DNA of 64,000 nucleotides from positions 558,001 through 622,000 of the forward strand of contig NZ_AWGF01000001.1 of the NCBI RefSeq assembly GCF_000495855.1, read 5' to 3'. The stretch's first letter is position 1; each line of letters starts with the position of its first letter. The position numbers were made by a program, and so were the translations under genes. Below, piece after piece: positions 51,907-60,048 of the stretch. This stretch comes from Asticcacaulis sp. YBE204 (GTDB lineage: Bacteria > Pseudomonadota > Alphaproteobacteria > Caulobacterales > Caulobacteraceae). The notes under the pieces are model-generated. The model was not told the DNA's origin. It did no database searches and saw only the letters and a list, made by a program, of their open reading frames with translations.

Positions 51907-54048
51907 GTGCCCGATACGAGTTTGCCGTCCAAAGTCGCTGTTGACCGCCTGCTGGGCAACGCCGCCCTGTGGGGCGTGGCGGCGGCGACCGTGGCGTTTG
52001 CGGTCTTGACGCTGTGGGCGGCCCTCAGCCTGCCGCAGTTCAGTGGACAGTTCGTGGCGAAGGACGATGCGGTCTATCTGACGACGGGGAATTTCGAGGG
52101 TCGCGTTACCGGCCTGTCCAACCCGCAGGTGCTGCTGTTCACGCCCGAAGCGGCGGATTTTGTGCCCGAGCCCGACACCCTGCCCAGCTATGCCGATTAC
52201 GACCGCTTCGTGTCGCGTCAGGCCGTGCTGAACCGCATGGCTCAGGGCGACTTCATCCGCGTTTGGATCGACGGCGCGCCGGTACATGACCTGAGGCGCC
52301 AGCCGCGGACGATCAGCGACCTGACACCGCATTTCTGGTCGCCGATGGTCACCGGGCTTATCGTCTTTTTTATCGGCGGCTGGGTGTGGGCGATGCGGCC
52401 GCGCGAGTTGGTGACGCGCCTGTTGTTTTTCAATGCCTTCGGCCTGATGATCTCGGCGCTCAGCATGGCAGTTTATGGCGCACGGCCTCTGGCGGTCGAG
52501 CCGCATCTGTTTCTGTCTCTGATGGTGCTCAACCACGCCGGAGCGGCGCTGTTCGGCACGTCGATCCTCGCCCTGCTGATGATCTATCCGCGGCAACTGA
52601 CCTCGGGTAACTGGGCGCTGGCCATGCTGTTCAGCGTCGTGCCGATCGTCGTCGCCGATCAGATGCGGCTTCTCGGTTCGCCCGGCGGGACGTACCTCGT
52701 CAACGGCGTCCATACGTTGGGGATTCTCGGCCTGATCGCGGCACAGGCCGTGGCGACGCGGCACGATCCGCGCGGGCGGGCGGCACTGGTCTGGCTGGGG
52801 GTGTCGGTGGCGCTGGGGACCGTGGCGTGGATGACGGTGGTCACGCTCTACGCCTTATCCGGCGACCTGACGGCCATGCCCGAAGCCTATGCCTTCCTGA
52901 GCTTCCTCGTCATCTATCTGGGGCTGGCCTTCGCCGTCAGCCGGTTCCGGCTGTTCGAAGCCGGTGACTGGGCGTTCCGGATTCTGTTTTTTGCTTTGGC
53001 CGCCGTGCTGTTTATCGCGCTCGATGCCGCGCTGGTCTATGTCGCGCATCTGGGGCAGTCCCCGGCCATGACGGTCGCCATGCTGCTGATCGCTTTTGGG
53101 TATTTGCCTCTGCGCGACGGCCTGTGGCGGCGGTTGGTACGCGGTAAGGCGATGGACGACGAGGCGCGCTTTGCCGCTGCGCTGGACATCGTCCACGCCC
53201 CGGCGACAGAGCGCGCCGATCGTTGGGCCAACCTGCTGCACGGTCTGTTCGAGCCGTTGCGCGTCGAGGCCATTCCCGGCGACGTGACGCAGGCGACGAT
53301 TGCGGGCGAGGGGGTGGACCTGCGCGTGCCGTCCTTCGTGCCGGGGCAATCCCTGCGCCTGAGCGAGCCGCGTCTGGGACGTGGCCTGTTCGGCCCGACG
53401 CAGGAACGTCAGGTGCGGCAATTATGGAGCCTGATCGATAGCGGTGTGGCGGGGCTTGAGGCCTACGAACGCGGCGCGAAGGCCGAGCGCCGCAAGGTGG
53501 CGCAGGACCTGCACGACGATGTCGGCGCGCGGCTGCTGTCGGGCCTGATGGTCGCCGACGACAGAACGCGGCCGATCCTGCAATCGGCGCTGGCCGATAT
53601 TCGCACCCTGTCGTCAGCCATGCTGGCCGAAGCCGCGCCGCTCGACCACGTGCTGGCCGATGTGCGTGCCGAGGCCGCCGGGCGGTTGGAAGCGGCGGGA
53701 ATCGCGCTCGATTGGGAACCGCTGGACAGCACCGCCGTCATCGATCACGCGCAGCAAAAAGCGCTGGTCTCCGGCGTGCGCGAAATTGTGTCGAACATCA
53801 TCCGCCATTCGGGTGCCGCCCAAGTCGTCGTGGCAGTGCGGCTGGATAAGGGTCTGACGCTGACGATCGCCGACGATGGCAAGGGCTTCGACGTGAACCT
53901 GACCGAAGGCAATGGTCTGCCGGGACTGCGGGTGCGTTTTTCCGCCGCTGGCGGTCATGCGGATATATCAAGTGGAACAGGCGTATGCGTCACCCTGCAC
54001 CTGCCGGTGACGGAACGGATTTTATCGGGGATGGATGCGTATGGATGA
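51907..54048 (+). CDS. Membrane sensor histidine kinase, HisKA_3/NarX-like end
   Basis: A 713-residue kinase starting with GTG. One helix at about 20-42, a periplasmic region of about 110 residues, then some eight helices (about 155-420) as a membrane-embedded sensor. The catalytic end has H536 in AQDLHDDVGARLLSGL, the HisKA_3 type, and an ATPase domain with IADDGKGFDVNLTEGNGLPG. Its stop overlaps the start of the LuxR-type regulator, so the two form a NarX/NarL-like pair. Input unknown. The 236-base gap before it holds an accccc/gggggt hairpin at 51812-51829 and no gene. Confidence 0.88.
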   Translation: MPDTSLPSKVAVDRLLGNAALWGVAAATVAFAVLTLWAALSLPQFSGQFVAKDDAVYLTTGNFEGRVTGLSNPQVLLFTPEAADFVPEPDTLPSYADYDRFVSRQAVLNRMAQGDFIRVWIDGAPVHDLRRQPRTISDLTPHFWSPMVTGLIVFFIGGWVWAMRPRELVTRLLFFNAFGLMISALSMAVYGARPLAVEPHLFLSLMVLNHAGAALFGTSILALLMIYPRQLTSGNWALAMLFSVVPIVVADQMRLLGSPGGTYLVNGVHTLGILGLIAAQAVATRHDPRGRAALVWLGVSVALGTVAWMTVVTLYALSGDLTAMPEAYAFLSFLVIYLGLAFAVSRFRLFEAGDWAFRILFFALAAVLFIALDAALVYVAHLGQSPAMTVAMLLIAFGYLPLRDGLWRRLVRGKAMDDEARFAAALDIVHAPATERADRWANLLHGLFEPLRVEAIPGDVTQATIAGEGVDLRVPSFVPGQSLRLSEPRLGRGLFGPTQERQVRQLWSLIDSGVAGLEAYERGAKAERRKVAQDLHDDVGARLLSGLMVADDRTRPILQSALADIRTLSSAMLAEAAPLDHVLADVRAEAAGRLEAAGIALDWEPLDSTAVIDHAQQKALVSGVREIVSNIIRHSGAAQVVVAVRLDKGLTLTIADDGKGFDVNLTEGNGLPGLRVRFSAAGGHADISSGTGVCVTLHLPVTERILSGMDAYG

Positions 54049-54715
54049 CGGTGTATTCCGGGCCGGAAAGCCGGTCTGCCTGCTGATCGAGGATCAGCCC
54101 AAGACCCGCGACTGGATGCGCGCGGCCCTGACCGAGGCCTATCCGGAGGCCGAGATCGTCGATGCGGCGACGCGTCGCGACGCCAATCTGTGGCTGGACC
54201 ACTTCGCCGCCACACCGGAGCGGTTGTGGCTGGTGCTGGTCGATCTGGGTTTGCCGGACGGGTCGGGCGTGTGCCTGATCCATCGCCTGACGTCGGAGTT
54301 CCCGAAAGCGGTTAGCGTCGTCGCCTCGATCTATGACGACGACGCGCATCTGTTCGAGGCGATTTCCGCCGGCGCGCAGGGCTATCTGCTGAAAGACCAG
54401 GCGCCGGAACAGTTCGTCGGCTACCTGAAACGCATCGAGCAGGGCGAACCGCCTTTGTCGCCGTCGATCGCCCGGCGGCTGCTCACGCATTTTCAGAACC
54501 GCCCTCAGATCAGCGCGTCGGGCGTCCCGCTCACCAGCCGCGAGACCGAGACCCTGACGTTGCTGGCGCGCGGCCTGACGATCAACGAGATCGCCAAACG
54601 CCTGAATTTGAAGGGCCAGACGGTCGCCAGCTACGTCAAGACGATCTACCAGAAGCTCAACGTGTCCTCCCGCGCCGAAGCCACGCTGGCGGCGGTGCAT
54701 AGAGGTTTGGCATGA
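54041..54715 (+). CDS. NarL/LuxR-family response regulator
   Basis: About 224 residues. Receiver with D68 in LVLVDLGLPDGSGVCLIHRL and lysine in QGYLLKDQAPEQ; C-terminal LuxR-type helix-turn-helix LTSRETETLTLLARGLTINE then IAKRLNLKGQTVASYVKTIY. It starts inside the end of the kinase gene (several ATGs at 54035-54045; 54041 chosen), so the two are co-translated. Genes it controls cannot be told from the context. Confidence 0.95.
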   Translation: MDDGVFRAGKPVCLLIEDQPKTRDWMRAALTEAYPEAEIVDAATRRDANLWLDHFAATPERLWLVLVDLGLPDGSGVCLIHRLTSEFPKAVSVVASIYDDDAHLFEAISAGAQGYLLKDQAPEQFVGYLKRIEQGEPPLSPSIARRLLTHFQNRPQISASGVPLTSRETETLTLLARGLTINEIAKRLNLKGQTVASYVKTIYQKLNVSSRAEATLAAVHRGLA

Positions 54716-54870
54716 CTCCCTCCTCCCTACGCAGTGGGGAGGTGGCACTGAGCGCAGCGAAGTGACGGAGGGTATTTCCTTGGCAGTTAAGCGTGTTTCA
54801 CTGTCCTGGCTGTACCCTCCCGTCACGTCGCTCAGGCGACGCGCCACCCTCCCGCAAGCAGGAGGGAAGG
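54716..54870. repeat. Family A repeat, ctccctcc subtype (A-10)
   Basis: Begins ctccctcctccctacgcagt; the right half reads accctcccgtcacgtcgctc and ends gcaggagggaagg. Located between convergent genes (LuxR regulator and the next kinase). Confidence 0.82.
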
Positions 54871-54873
54871 TGC

Positions 54874-56403
54874 TCACCCCCCGTACGGCGGCAGGACCAG
54901 TGCGGTGCGCAGGCCCGGTCCCTGATCCTTATAGACACCGGGGCCTTCGTCGATCGTCAGGCGACCGCGGTGCGCCACGGCGACGGCCTCGACCATCGAC
55001 AGGCCGAGCCCCACACCCGGCAGGGAGCGTGAATTTTCCAGCCGCACGAAGCGCTGAGTGATGCGGGCGCGGTCGGCTTCGGGGACGCCCTGACCGGTAT
55101 CGGTGACCGAGAACTCGACCTCCTGCCGTGAATTGACGCGCAGGCGCAGGGTAATCCCCCCCGTCTGGGTATATTTGATGGCGTTGTCGAGCAGGTTAGC
55201 CAGAGCCTGCGCCAGAAAATCGCGGTTGCCGAAGGCAGTGACGCCCTTGTCGATTTCCGAGGTGAATTCCAGCCCCTTGTCCTCGGCCAGAATCTCGAAC
55301 AGCTCGCACATATCCATCGCCAGCGCCGTGGCGTCGAACGGCTTCTGATCCGGGGCCTGACCCGCCGCCTGAAGACGCGACATGGAAAACACCGTCTGGA
55401 AGGTGCGCAGCAGCTGATCGGTTTCGGCCAAAGCCTTCTCGATGACGTCCGGGGCCTGCGACGGGTCTTTTTCGACGTCGTACAGCGAGACTTCGAGTTT
55501 CGAGCGCAACCGCGACAGGGGCGTCCTCAGATCGTGCGCGATGGCGTCCCCGGCGTATTTGAGGTTTCCCATCGTCTTTTCCATGCGGTCCAGCGTCTCG
55601 TTGACGCGTTGCGCCAGGGCGTCGAATTCGTCGCCCGAATGGCGCAGCTTCGCGCGCGCCTTGAGGTCGCCTTCCTTCACGGCATCGAAGACCTGCATCA
55701 GGCCCTGCACCGAGCGCGACACCTCGTTATTGATGATCATGCCGGCGAACAGCCCCAGCACGATGACCAGCACGCCGCCGCCCCACAGGGCCTTGAAGCC
55801 CATGTCGAAGCCCTTTTCCGACCACGAGGTGTCCATGCCGACATAGAGGTTGAGGCCGGGCCGGAGTGTCAGAACCTGCCCGCGATAGGCATAGGCCTTG
55901 CGCTGCCCGGCGGGGTCGGTCAGGCGGTAATTGATCTGGAATGGCGCGCGGGCATCGGGCAAGGTCTTGATGCGCTCGCGGATGTGGTTGAAGACGCGCG
56001 GCGTCACCTCGGTCATGGCGCGACGGTTCTGCGCCAGAACGCGGCCCTGATCGTCGTAGATATTCTTGATGAAGAACCACTCGGTGATGTCTTCCTCGAC
56101 CAGGGTCTCAAGCACCGCCGCCTCGCCCTGTTCGCGATAGACTTCCTCAAGATAATCTATGCGCGACTTGACCTGAGCGTCCGACACGGCCTTGGTCTCG
56201 GACGACGAGGCGATGTAGATATAGGCGAAGATCAGCACCGCCACGAAGGAATAGACGGTGATGAACATCAGGGTCAGGCGGAACGGCGTCTGACGGAAGA
56301 CGTTCGCGCTCAAGCGCATCCCGAAAAGTGGGGACCGGTTTTCGGATCCGGATGCGCGCCCACTTAGTGACAGATTCCTAAAATTGGGGATGCGGAAGGG
56401 CAT
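54874..56403 (-). CDS. HAMP-containing sensor histidine kinase
   Basis: A 509-residue kinase by the longest frame. Helices at about 43-64 and 203-225 flank a periplasmic sensor of about 135 residues; then HAMP (NNEVSRSVQGLMQVFDAVKE), HisKA with H290 in DAIAHDLRTPLSRLRSKLEV and an ATPase domain with TDTGQGVPEADRARITQRF and GVGLGLSMVEAVAVAHRG. The first 28 residues are partly coded by a family C palindrome, and a second ATG at 56319 (MRLSANVFRQTPFR) would give 481 residues. The regulator gene just upstream overlaps it by one base and is its partner. Confidence 0.92.
   Translation of the reverse strand: MPFRIPNFRNLSLSGRASGSENRSPLFGMRLSANVFRQTPFRLTLMFITVYSFVAVLIFAYIYIASSSETKAVSDAQVKSRIDYLEEVYREQGEAAVLETLVEEDITEWFFIKNIYDDQGRVLAQNRRAMTEVTPRVFNHIRERIKTLPDARAPFQINYRLTDPAGQRKAYAYRGQVLTLRPGLNLYVGMDTSWSEKGFDMGFKALWGGGVLVIVLGLFAGMIINNEVSRSVQGLMQVFDAVKEGDLKARAKLRHSGDEFDALAQRVNETLDRMEKTMGNLKYAGDAIAHDLRTPLSRLRSKLEVSLYDVEKDPSQAPDVIEKALAETDQLLRTFQTVFSMSRLQAAGQAPDQKPFDATALAMDMCELFEILAEDKGLEFTSEIDKGVTAFGNRDFLAQALANLLDNAIKYTQTGGITLRLRVNSRQEVEFSVTDTGQGVPEADRARITQRFVRLENSRSLPGVGLGLSMVEAVAVAHRGRLTIDEGPGVYKDQGPGLRTALVLPPYGG
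56314..56357. repeat. Family C palindrome inside the kinase reading frame
   Basis: Outer arms gcgcatcc (56314-56321) / ggatgcgc (56350-56357) and inner arms cgaaaa (56322-56327) / ttttcg (56339-56344). The inner part, cccgaaaagtggggaccggt, matches a palindrome widespread in alphaproteobacterial genomes. It is translated in frame as SGSENRSPLFGMRL within the kinase N-terminus. Confidence 0.8.
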
Positions 56404-57077
56404 CAGGCTTTCAACTGATAGCCTTCGCCGCGCACGGTGTGCAGCATCGGCTTGTCGAAACCCTTGTCCAGCTTGGCGCGCAGACGTGAAATGTGCACGT
56501 CGATGACATTGGTCTGGGGGTCGAAATGATAGGCCCAGACCTTCTCCAGCAACATGGTGCGGGTGACGCTTTGACCCACATGGCGCATGAGGAATTCGAG
56601 CAGCTGGAACTCGCGCGGTTGCAGGTCGATCTCGGTCGTACCGCGTTTGACGACGCGGGTGATCAGGTTCATCTCCAGTTCGCCCACGCGCAGCACGGAT
56701 TCGACCGCGCCGGTGTCCTTGCGGCGCAGCAGCGCCTCGACGCGCGCAACCAGTTCGACGAGCGCATAGGGTTTGACCAGATAGTCGTCCGCCCCGGCCT
56801 TGAGGCCATAGACGCGGTCTTCGAGTTCGCCCAGAGCCGAGAGAAACAGCACCGGGATGTCCATGCCTTCAGAGCGGGCGATCTCCAGCATCGACACGCC
56901 GTCGAGCCCCGGCATCATTCGGTCCAGCACCACCACGTCGAAACCGCCGCCGCGCAGAGCCTTGAGGCCTGCCTCACCGTCATGCGTCACGGTCGAGTCG
57001 AAGCCCTGTTCCTTGAGCCCTTTCTGCATGGTCAGGGCCGCTTCGACATCGTCTTCGACAATCAGTATGTGCGTCAT
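56403..57077 (-). CDS. OmpR-family response regulator
   Basis: A 224-residue regulator. Receiver with D52 in FDVVVLDRMMPGLDGVSMLE, T/S position in FLSALGELED and K in YLVKPYALVE; winged helix with LQPREFQLLEFLMRHVGQSV and TNVIDVHISRLRAKLDKGFD. This is the CzcR/QseB-like class controlling metal or envelope genes. It is followed by its kinase with a one-base overlap. The 214-base gap upstream (57078-57291) contains the promoters of this gene and the phasin gene, but I can place no boxes. Confidence 0.94.
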   Translation of the reverse strand: MTHILIVEDDVEAALTMQKGLKEQGFDSTVTHDGEAGLKALRGGGFDVVVLDRMMPGLDGVSMLEIARSEGMDIPVLFLSALGELEDRVYGLKAGADDYLVKPYALVELVARVEALLRRKDTGAVESVLRVGELEMNLITRVVKRGTTEIDLQPREFQLLEFLMRHVGQSVTRTMLLEKVWAYHFDPQTNVIDVHISRLRAKLDKGFDKPMLHTVRGEGYQLKA

Positions 57078-57291
57078 TACCCGGCCCCGCCTGCGTTTTA
57101 AGATGACATAATGTCTAAAGCGCTTTCCGAACCCTGTGAAGGGGCGGCGGTGTTAAAAAGATTTCATATTAAACCGCCTGACGTCCGCCGGTTGCGGCGC
57201 GCAAGCCTTGTATTTGGGACTAGCCGCCTGCGGAAAAATGGAGTTAGATTGCCCCAACCCTGACCGAGGAAAAAAGGGGGGAGGACGCACC

Positions 57292-57660
57292 ATGACCAAT
57301 CCGGATTCACCGTTCGAAAAAGGCCTGAAAATGATGGGCGCGCAGCAGCAGCTGGCGACGCGCTCACTGGTCAATCTGATCGAGATGATTTCGACCAGTT
57401 CGCACCGCTACGCTCAGGAAACGACCGATTTCACCCGTGACGCCTTGTCGCTGATGCAGGAGGCCTCGCGTACGCGCGACCCGGCCGAATTGCGCGAACT
57501 TCAAAGCCAGTGGGCCAAGACCTGCGTCAAATATAGCCAGAACCAGACCCGCGCCACCATGACCTTTGTCGAACAGTGCGGGCTTCAGGCGCTTAATACC
57601 GCGGCGACGACCGCAAAACCGCCCCAATCCGACGATACCCCGGAACCTCCGAAAGAATAG
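57292..57660 (+). CDS. Phasin-family protein
   Basis: A 122-residue helical protein of the phasin_2 type: LATRSLVNLIEMISTSSHRY and QETTDFTRDALSLMQEASRT then ELQSQWAKTCVKYSQNQTRA. Phasins coat polyhydroxybutyrate granules. The next gene is a 3-hydroxybutyrate dehydrogenase, 13 bases on, which supports a link to PHB metabolism. The ATG at 57292 has the strong site gggagg. The tail is Pro/Asp-rich. Confidence 0.85.
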   Translation: MTNPDSPFEKGLKMMGAQQQLATRSLVNLIEMISTSSHRYAQETTDFTRDALSLMQEASRTRDPAELRELQSQWAKTCVKYSQNQTRATMTFVEQCGLQALNTAATTAKPPQSDDTPEPPKE

Positions 57661-57673
57661 TAAGGACATACCT

Positions 57674-58456
57674 ATGCTCTCTGGCAAAACCGCGCTCATC
57701 ACCGGCTCCACCTCAGGCATAGGTCTGGCCATCGCGCGCAAGCTGGCGTCCAAGGGCGCGAAGATCATGCTCAACGGCATGGGCAATCCCGATGACATCG
57801 AGAAAATTCGTTTAAGCATAGCGGCAGAGTTCGGCGTCGAGGTCTGTTTCAACGGCGCCGACCTGACCAAACCGGATCAGATCGCGACCCTTATTTCCGA
57901 CGCGCATGAGCGTCTGGGCGGGCTCGACATCCTCGTCAACAATGCCGGGATTCAGTTCGTCTCGCCGATCGAGGATTTCCCCATCGAAAAGTGGGATGCC
58001 ATCATCGCGCTCAACCTGTCTTCGGCCTTCCACACCACGCGCCTCAGCTTCAAAGAGATGAAGGCCAAGGGCTGGGGCCGCATCGTCAATATCGCCTCGG
58101 CCCACGCGCTGGTCGCCTCGCCATTCAAGGCGGCCTATGTGGCGGCCAAGCACGGCATCGCCGGTCTGACCAAGACCATCGCGCTGGAAGGGGCCGAGCA
58201 TGGTATTACCTGCAACGCCATCTGTCCCGGCTATGTGCTGACGCCGCTGGTCGAAAAGCAGATCCCCGACACCGCCAAGGCGCGCGGCATCACCGAGGAA
58301 GAGGTGGTGAAAAACGTCCTGCTGGCGGCGCAACCGACCAAGAAATTCGTCGAAACCGACGACATCGCCGAACTGGTGGTTTTCCTGTGTTCGGACGCCG
58401 GACGCTCGATCACCGGCTCGCTGCAATCGATCGACGGCGGCTGGACGGCGGCTTAA
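57674..58456 (+). CDS. bdhA: 3-hydroxybutyrate dehydrogenase
   Basis: A 260-residue short-chain dehydrogenase: NAD site TGSTSGIGLAIARKLASKG, NNAG in ILVNNAGIQFVSP, catalytic S-Y-K in IASAHALVASPFKAAYVAAK. Substrate-binding loops with QIPDTAKARGITEEEVVKNV are typical of D-3-hydroxybutyrate dehydrogenase, which oxidises hydroxybutyrate to acetoacetate when PHB is used. It forms an operon with the phasin gene. taagga precedes the ATG. Confidence 0.95.
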   Translation: MLSGKTALITGSTSGIGLAIARKLASKGAKIMLNGMGNPDDIEKIRLSIAAEFGVEVCFNGADLTKPDQIATLISDAHERLGGLDILVNNAGIQFVSPIEDFPIEKWDAIIALNLSSAFHTTRLSFKEMKAKGWGRIVNIASAHALVASPFKAAYVAAKHGIAGLTKTIALEGAEHGITCNAICPGYVLTPLVEKQIPDTAKARGITEEEVVKNVLLAAQPTKKFVETDDIAELVVFLCSDAGRSITGSLQSIDGGWTAA

Positions 58457-58466
58457 CCGGAAATTT

Positions 58467-58521
58467 CCATGCTTTCCGTGTTAAACCTTGCCGCCGCTGT
58501 TTAGGAACACGGAAAGCACGG
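58467..58521 (+). repeat. Family B inverted repeat after bdhA
   Basis: ccatgctttccgtgtt (58467-58482) and aacacggaaagcacgg (58506-58521) are complementary at 15 of 16 bases. It lies between bdhA and the SGNH gene and may act as a terminator; no T-run follows. Confidence 0.75.
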
Positions 58522-58567
58522 ACGGGCTTGTCGTGCCTCGTCTCCGGTCTTTTTCTGAAGAGGATGA

Positions 58568-59440
58568 ATGCGCATGTTCAAAGCCATATTGGCCATTGCG
58601 GCGCTTCTTTTGGTCTCGCCGGTCAGTGCCGAAACCGTTCCGGTAGCAAAACCGAAATCCATCCTCTTCATCGGTAACAGCTTCACCTTTGGAGCTAATT
58701 CGGCGGTGCGCCGGTACAGGGCTGATAAGGTCACCGATCTCAACGCCGATAATACCGGCGGTGTGCCGGCCCTGTTCAAGGTCATGACCGAGCAGGCAGG
58801 CCTGTCCTATGAGGTCAGTCTGGAAACCGTCGGCGGCACGGATATCGCCTTTCACCTGACGCAAAAGCATGGCCTGATTGTCAAACCGTGGGACGTGGTG
58901 GTGCTGCAAACCTATTCGACGCTTGACGCCAAGGCGCCCGGCAATCCGCAGACTTTGATCGACTCCACCGCGGCCATCAGCAAGGCGCTCAGGGCGCAGA
59001 ACCCCAAGGTTGATATCTATCTCGAAGCGACCTGGGCGCGCGCCGATCTGGTCTATGCCAAGCCGAGTCCGTGGAACGGCAAGCCCATCGGCGTCATGGC
59101 CGCTGACCTGCGTGCAGGGGCCGATAGGGCCGCATCGGGACAGGTCAAGTCGGTCATCCCCGTCGGACAGGCGTGGGACCTGGCCATGACCGAAGGCGTC
59201 GCCGATCCGAACCCCTATGACGGTACGACCTTCGGGCAGATGGACCTGTGGAGCTACGACCAGTACCACGCCAGCACCTACGGCTATTATCTCAAGGCGC
59301 TGGTCGTGTTCGGCAGTGTCACCGGCATCGACCCACGCACGTTAGGACCCAAGGAAAAAAGCGCGGCCGATCTGGGGATTTCACCCAAACAGGCCGAGGC
59401 CTTGCAGGCGGTGGCCTACCGGACGCTGCACCCGAATTAG
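58568..59440 (+). CDS. Secreted SGNH/DUF4886-like hydrolase
   Basis: A 290-residue protein with a signal peptide (about residues 1-21). Block I is SILFIGNSFTFGANS, with serine in GNSF as in DUF4886-type members of the SGNH fold. Further on, VVLQTYSTLD and the C-terminal DQYHASTYGYYLKALVVFGS provide the Asp-x-x-His pair. It is probably an ester hydrolase acting on carbohydrates in the periplasm; the substrate is not known. gaagagg precedes the ATG by four bases; ATG 58574 is an alternative. Confidence 0.8.
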   Translation: MRMFKAILAIAALLLVSPVSAETVPVAKPKSILFIGNSFTFGANSAVRRYRADKVTDLNADNTGGVPALFKVMTEQAGLSYEVSLETVGGTDIAFHLTQKHGLIVKPWDVVVLQTYSTLDAKAPGNPQTLIDSTAAISKALRAQNPKVDIYLEATWARADLVYAKPSPWNGKPIGVMAADLRAGADRAASGQVKSVIPVGQAWDLAMTEGVADPNPYDGTTFGQMDLWSYDQYHASTYGYYLKALVVFGSVTGIDPRTLGPKEKSAADLGISPKQAEALQAVAYRTLHPN

Positions 59441-59467
59441 CCCCGATTGACCTCTATGGCGTGCGGG

Positions 59468-59486
59468 ATTATCATCTAATGATAAT
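59468..59486 (+). promoter_or_regulatory. Probable ParD operator
   Basis: A perfect dyad attatcat-cta-atgataat directly before the ribosome site of parD (ggagg at 59487-59491). Antitoxins of the RHH type repress their own operon through such sites. Confidence 0.7.
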
Positions 59487-59497
59487 GGAGGTGCGTC

Positions 59498-59761
59498 ATG
59501 CCCAGCAGCTATAGCCTTGGTGCCCATTTCGAAAACTTCGTGCAGGGTCAGTTGAAGACCGGGCGCTACAACAATGCCAGCGAAGTGCTGCGCGATGCCC
59601 TGCGCCTGATGGAAGACCGTGAGCGGCGTCTGGCGGCACTCGATCAGGCGCTTGAAGAAGGGCTGAGGTCAGCCGAGGCTGGGGAACTGTACAGCGCGGA
59701 AGACGTCTTCGACGAACTTGAGGCCGAATTGGCGCAAATGGAAACCGGTCATCACGCGTGA
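59498..59761 (+). CDS. parD: ParD-family antitoxin
   Basis: An 87-residue protein: short beta strand SYSLGAHFENFVQGQLKTGR, then helices YNNASEVLRDALRLMEDRE forming the ribbon-helix-helix DNA-binding domain, and an acidic C-terminus (AEDVFDELEAELAQME) that would bind the toxin. It neutralises ParE and represses the operon. Strong ggagg site and dyad operator upstream. The toxin gene overlaps by four bases. Confidence 0.95.
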   Translation: MPSSYSLGAHFENFVQGQLKTGRYNNASEVLRDALRLMEDRERRLAALDQALEEGLRSAEAGELYSAEDVFDELEAELAQMETGHHA

Positions 59762-60045
59762 AGGTCGAATACACCAAACCGGCGCGCAACGATCTACGCG
59801 AAATCGCCAACTATATTGCCCAAGATAACCCCCGCCGCGCCTTGAGCTTCACGGTTGAACTCCGCAACAAGGCGGAGACTATCGGCGATGCGCCCTATGG
59901 CTTTCCCATCATGGAAAGATACCAATATGAAGGCATTCGCCGAAAACCGTTTCGCGACTATCTTATCTTCTACAGGATCAATGCCGACGCCATCTGGATA
60001 CTCCGTGTCCTCCACAGCGCTCGCGATATAGACGAATTGTTGTAA
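59758..60045 (+). CDS. parE: ParE-family toxin
   Basis: A 95-residue RelE/ParE-fold toxin: KPARNDLREIANYIAQDNPR at the N-terminus and FPIMERYQYEGIRRKPFRDY, with IFYRINADAIWILRVLHSAR at the end, the classical ParE ending. ParE toxins poison DNA gyrase. Start is GTG overlapping the parD stop (GTGA). The reading frame is intact, so the module may be active. Confidence 0.95.
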   Translation: MKVEYTKPARNDLREIANYIAQDNPRRALSFTVELRNKAETIGDAPYGFPIMERYQYEGIRRKPFRDYLIFYRINADAIWILRVLHSARDIDELL

Positions 60046-60048
60046 CCA

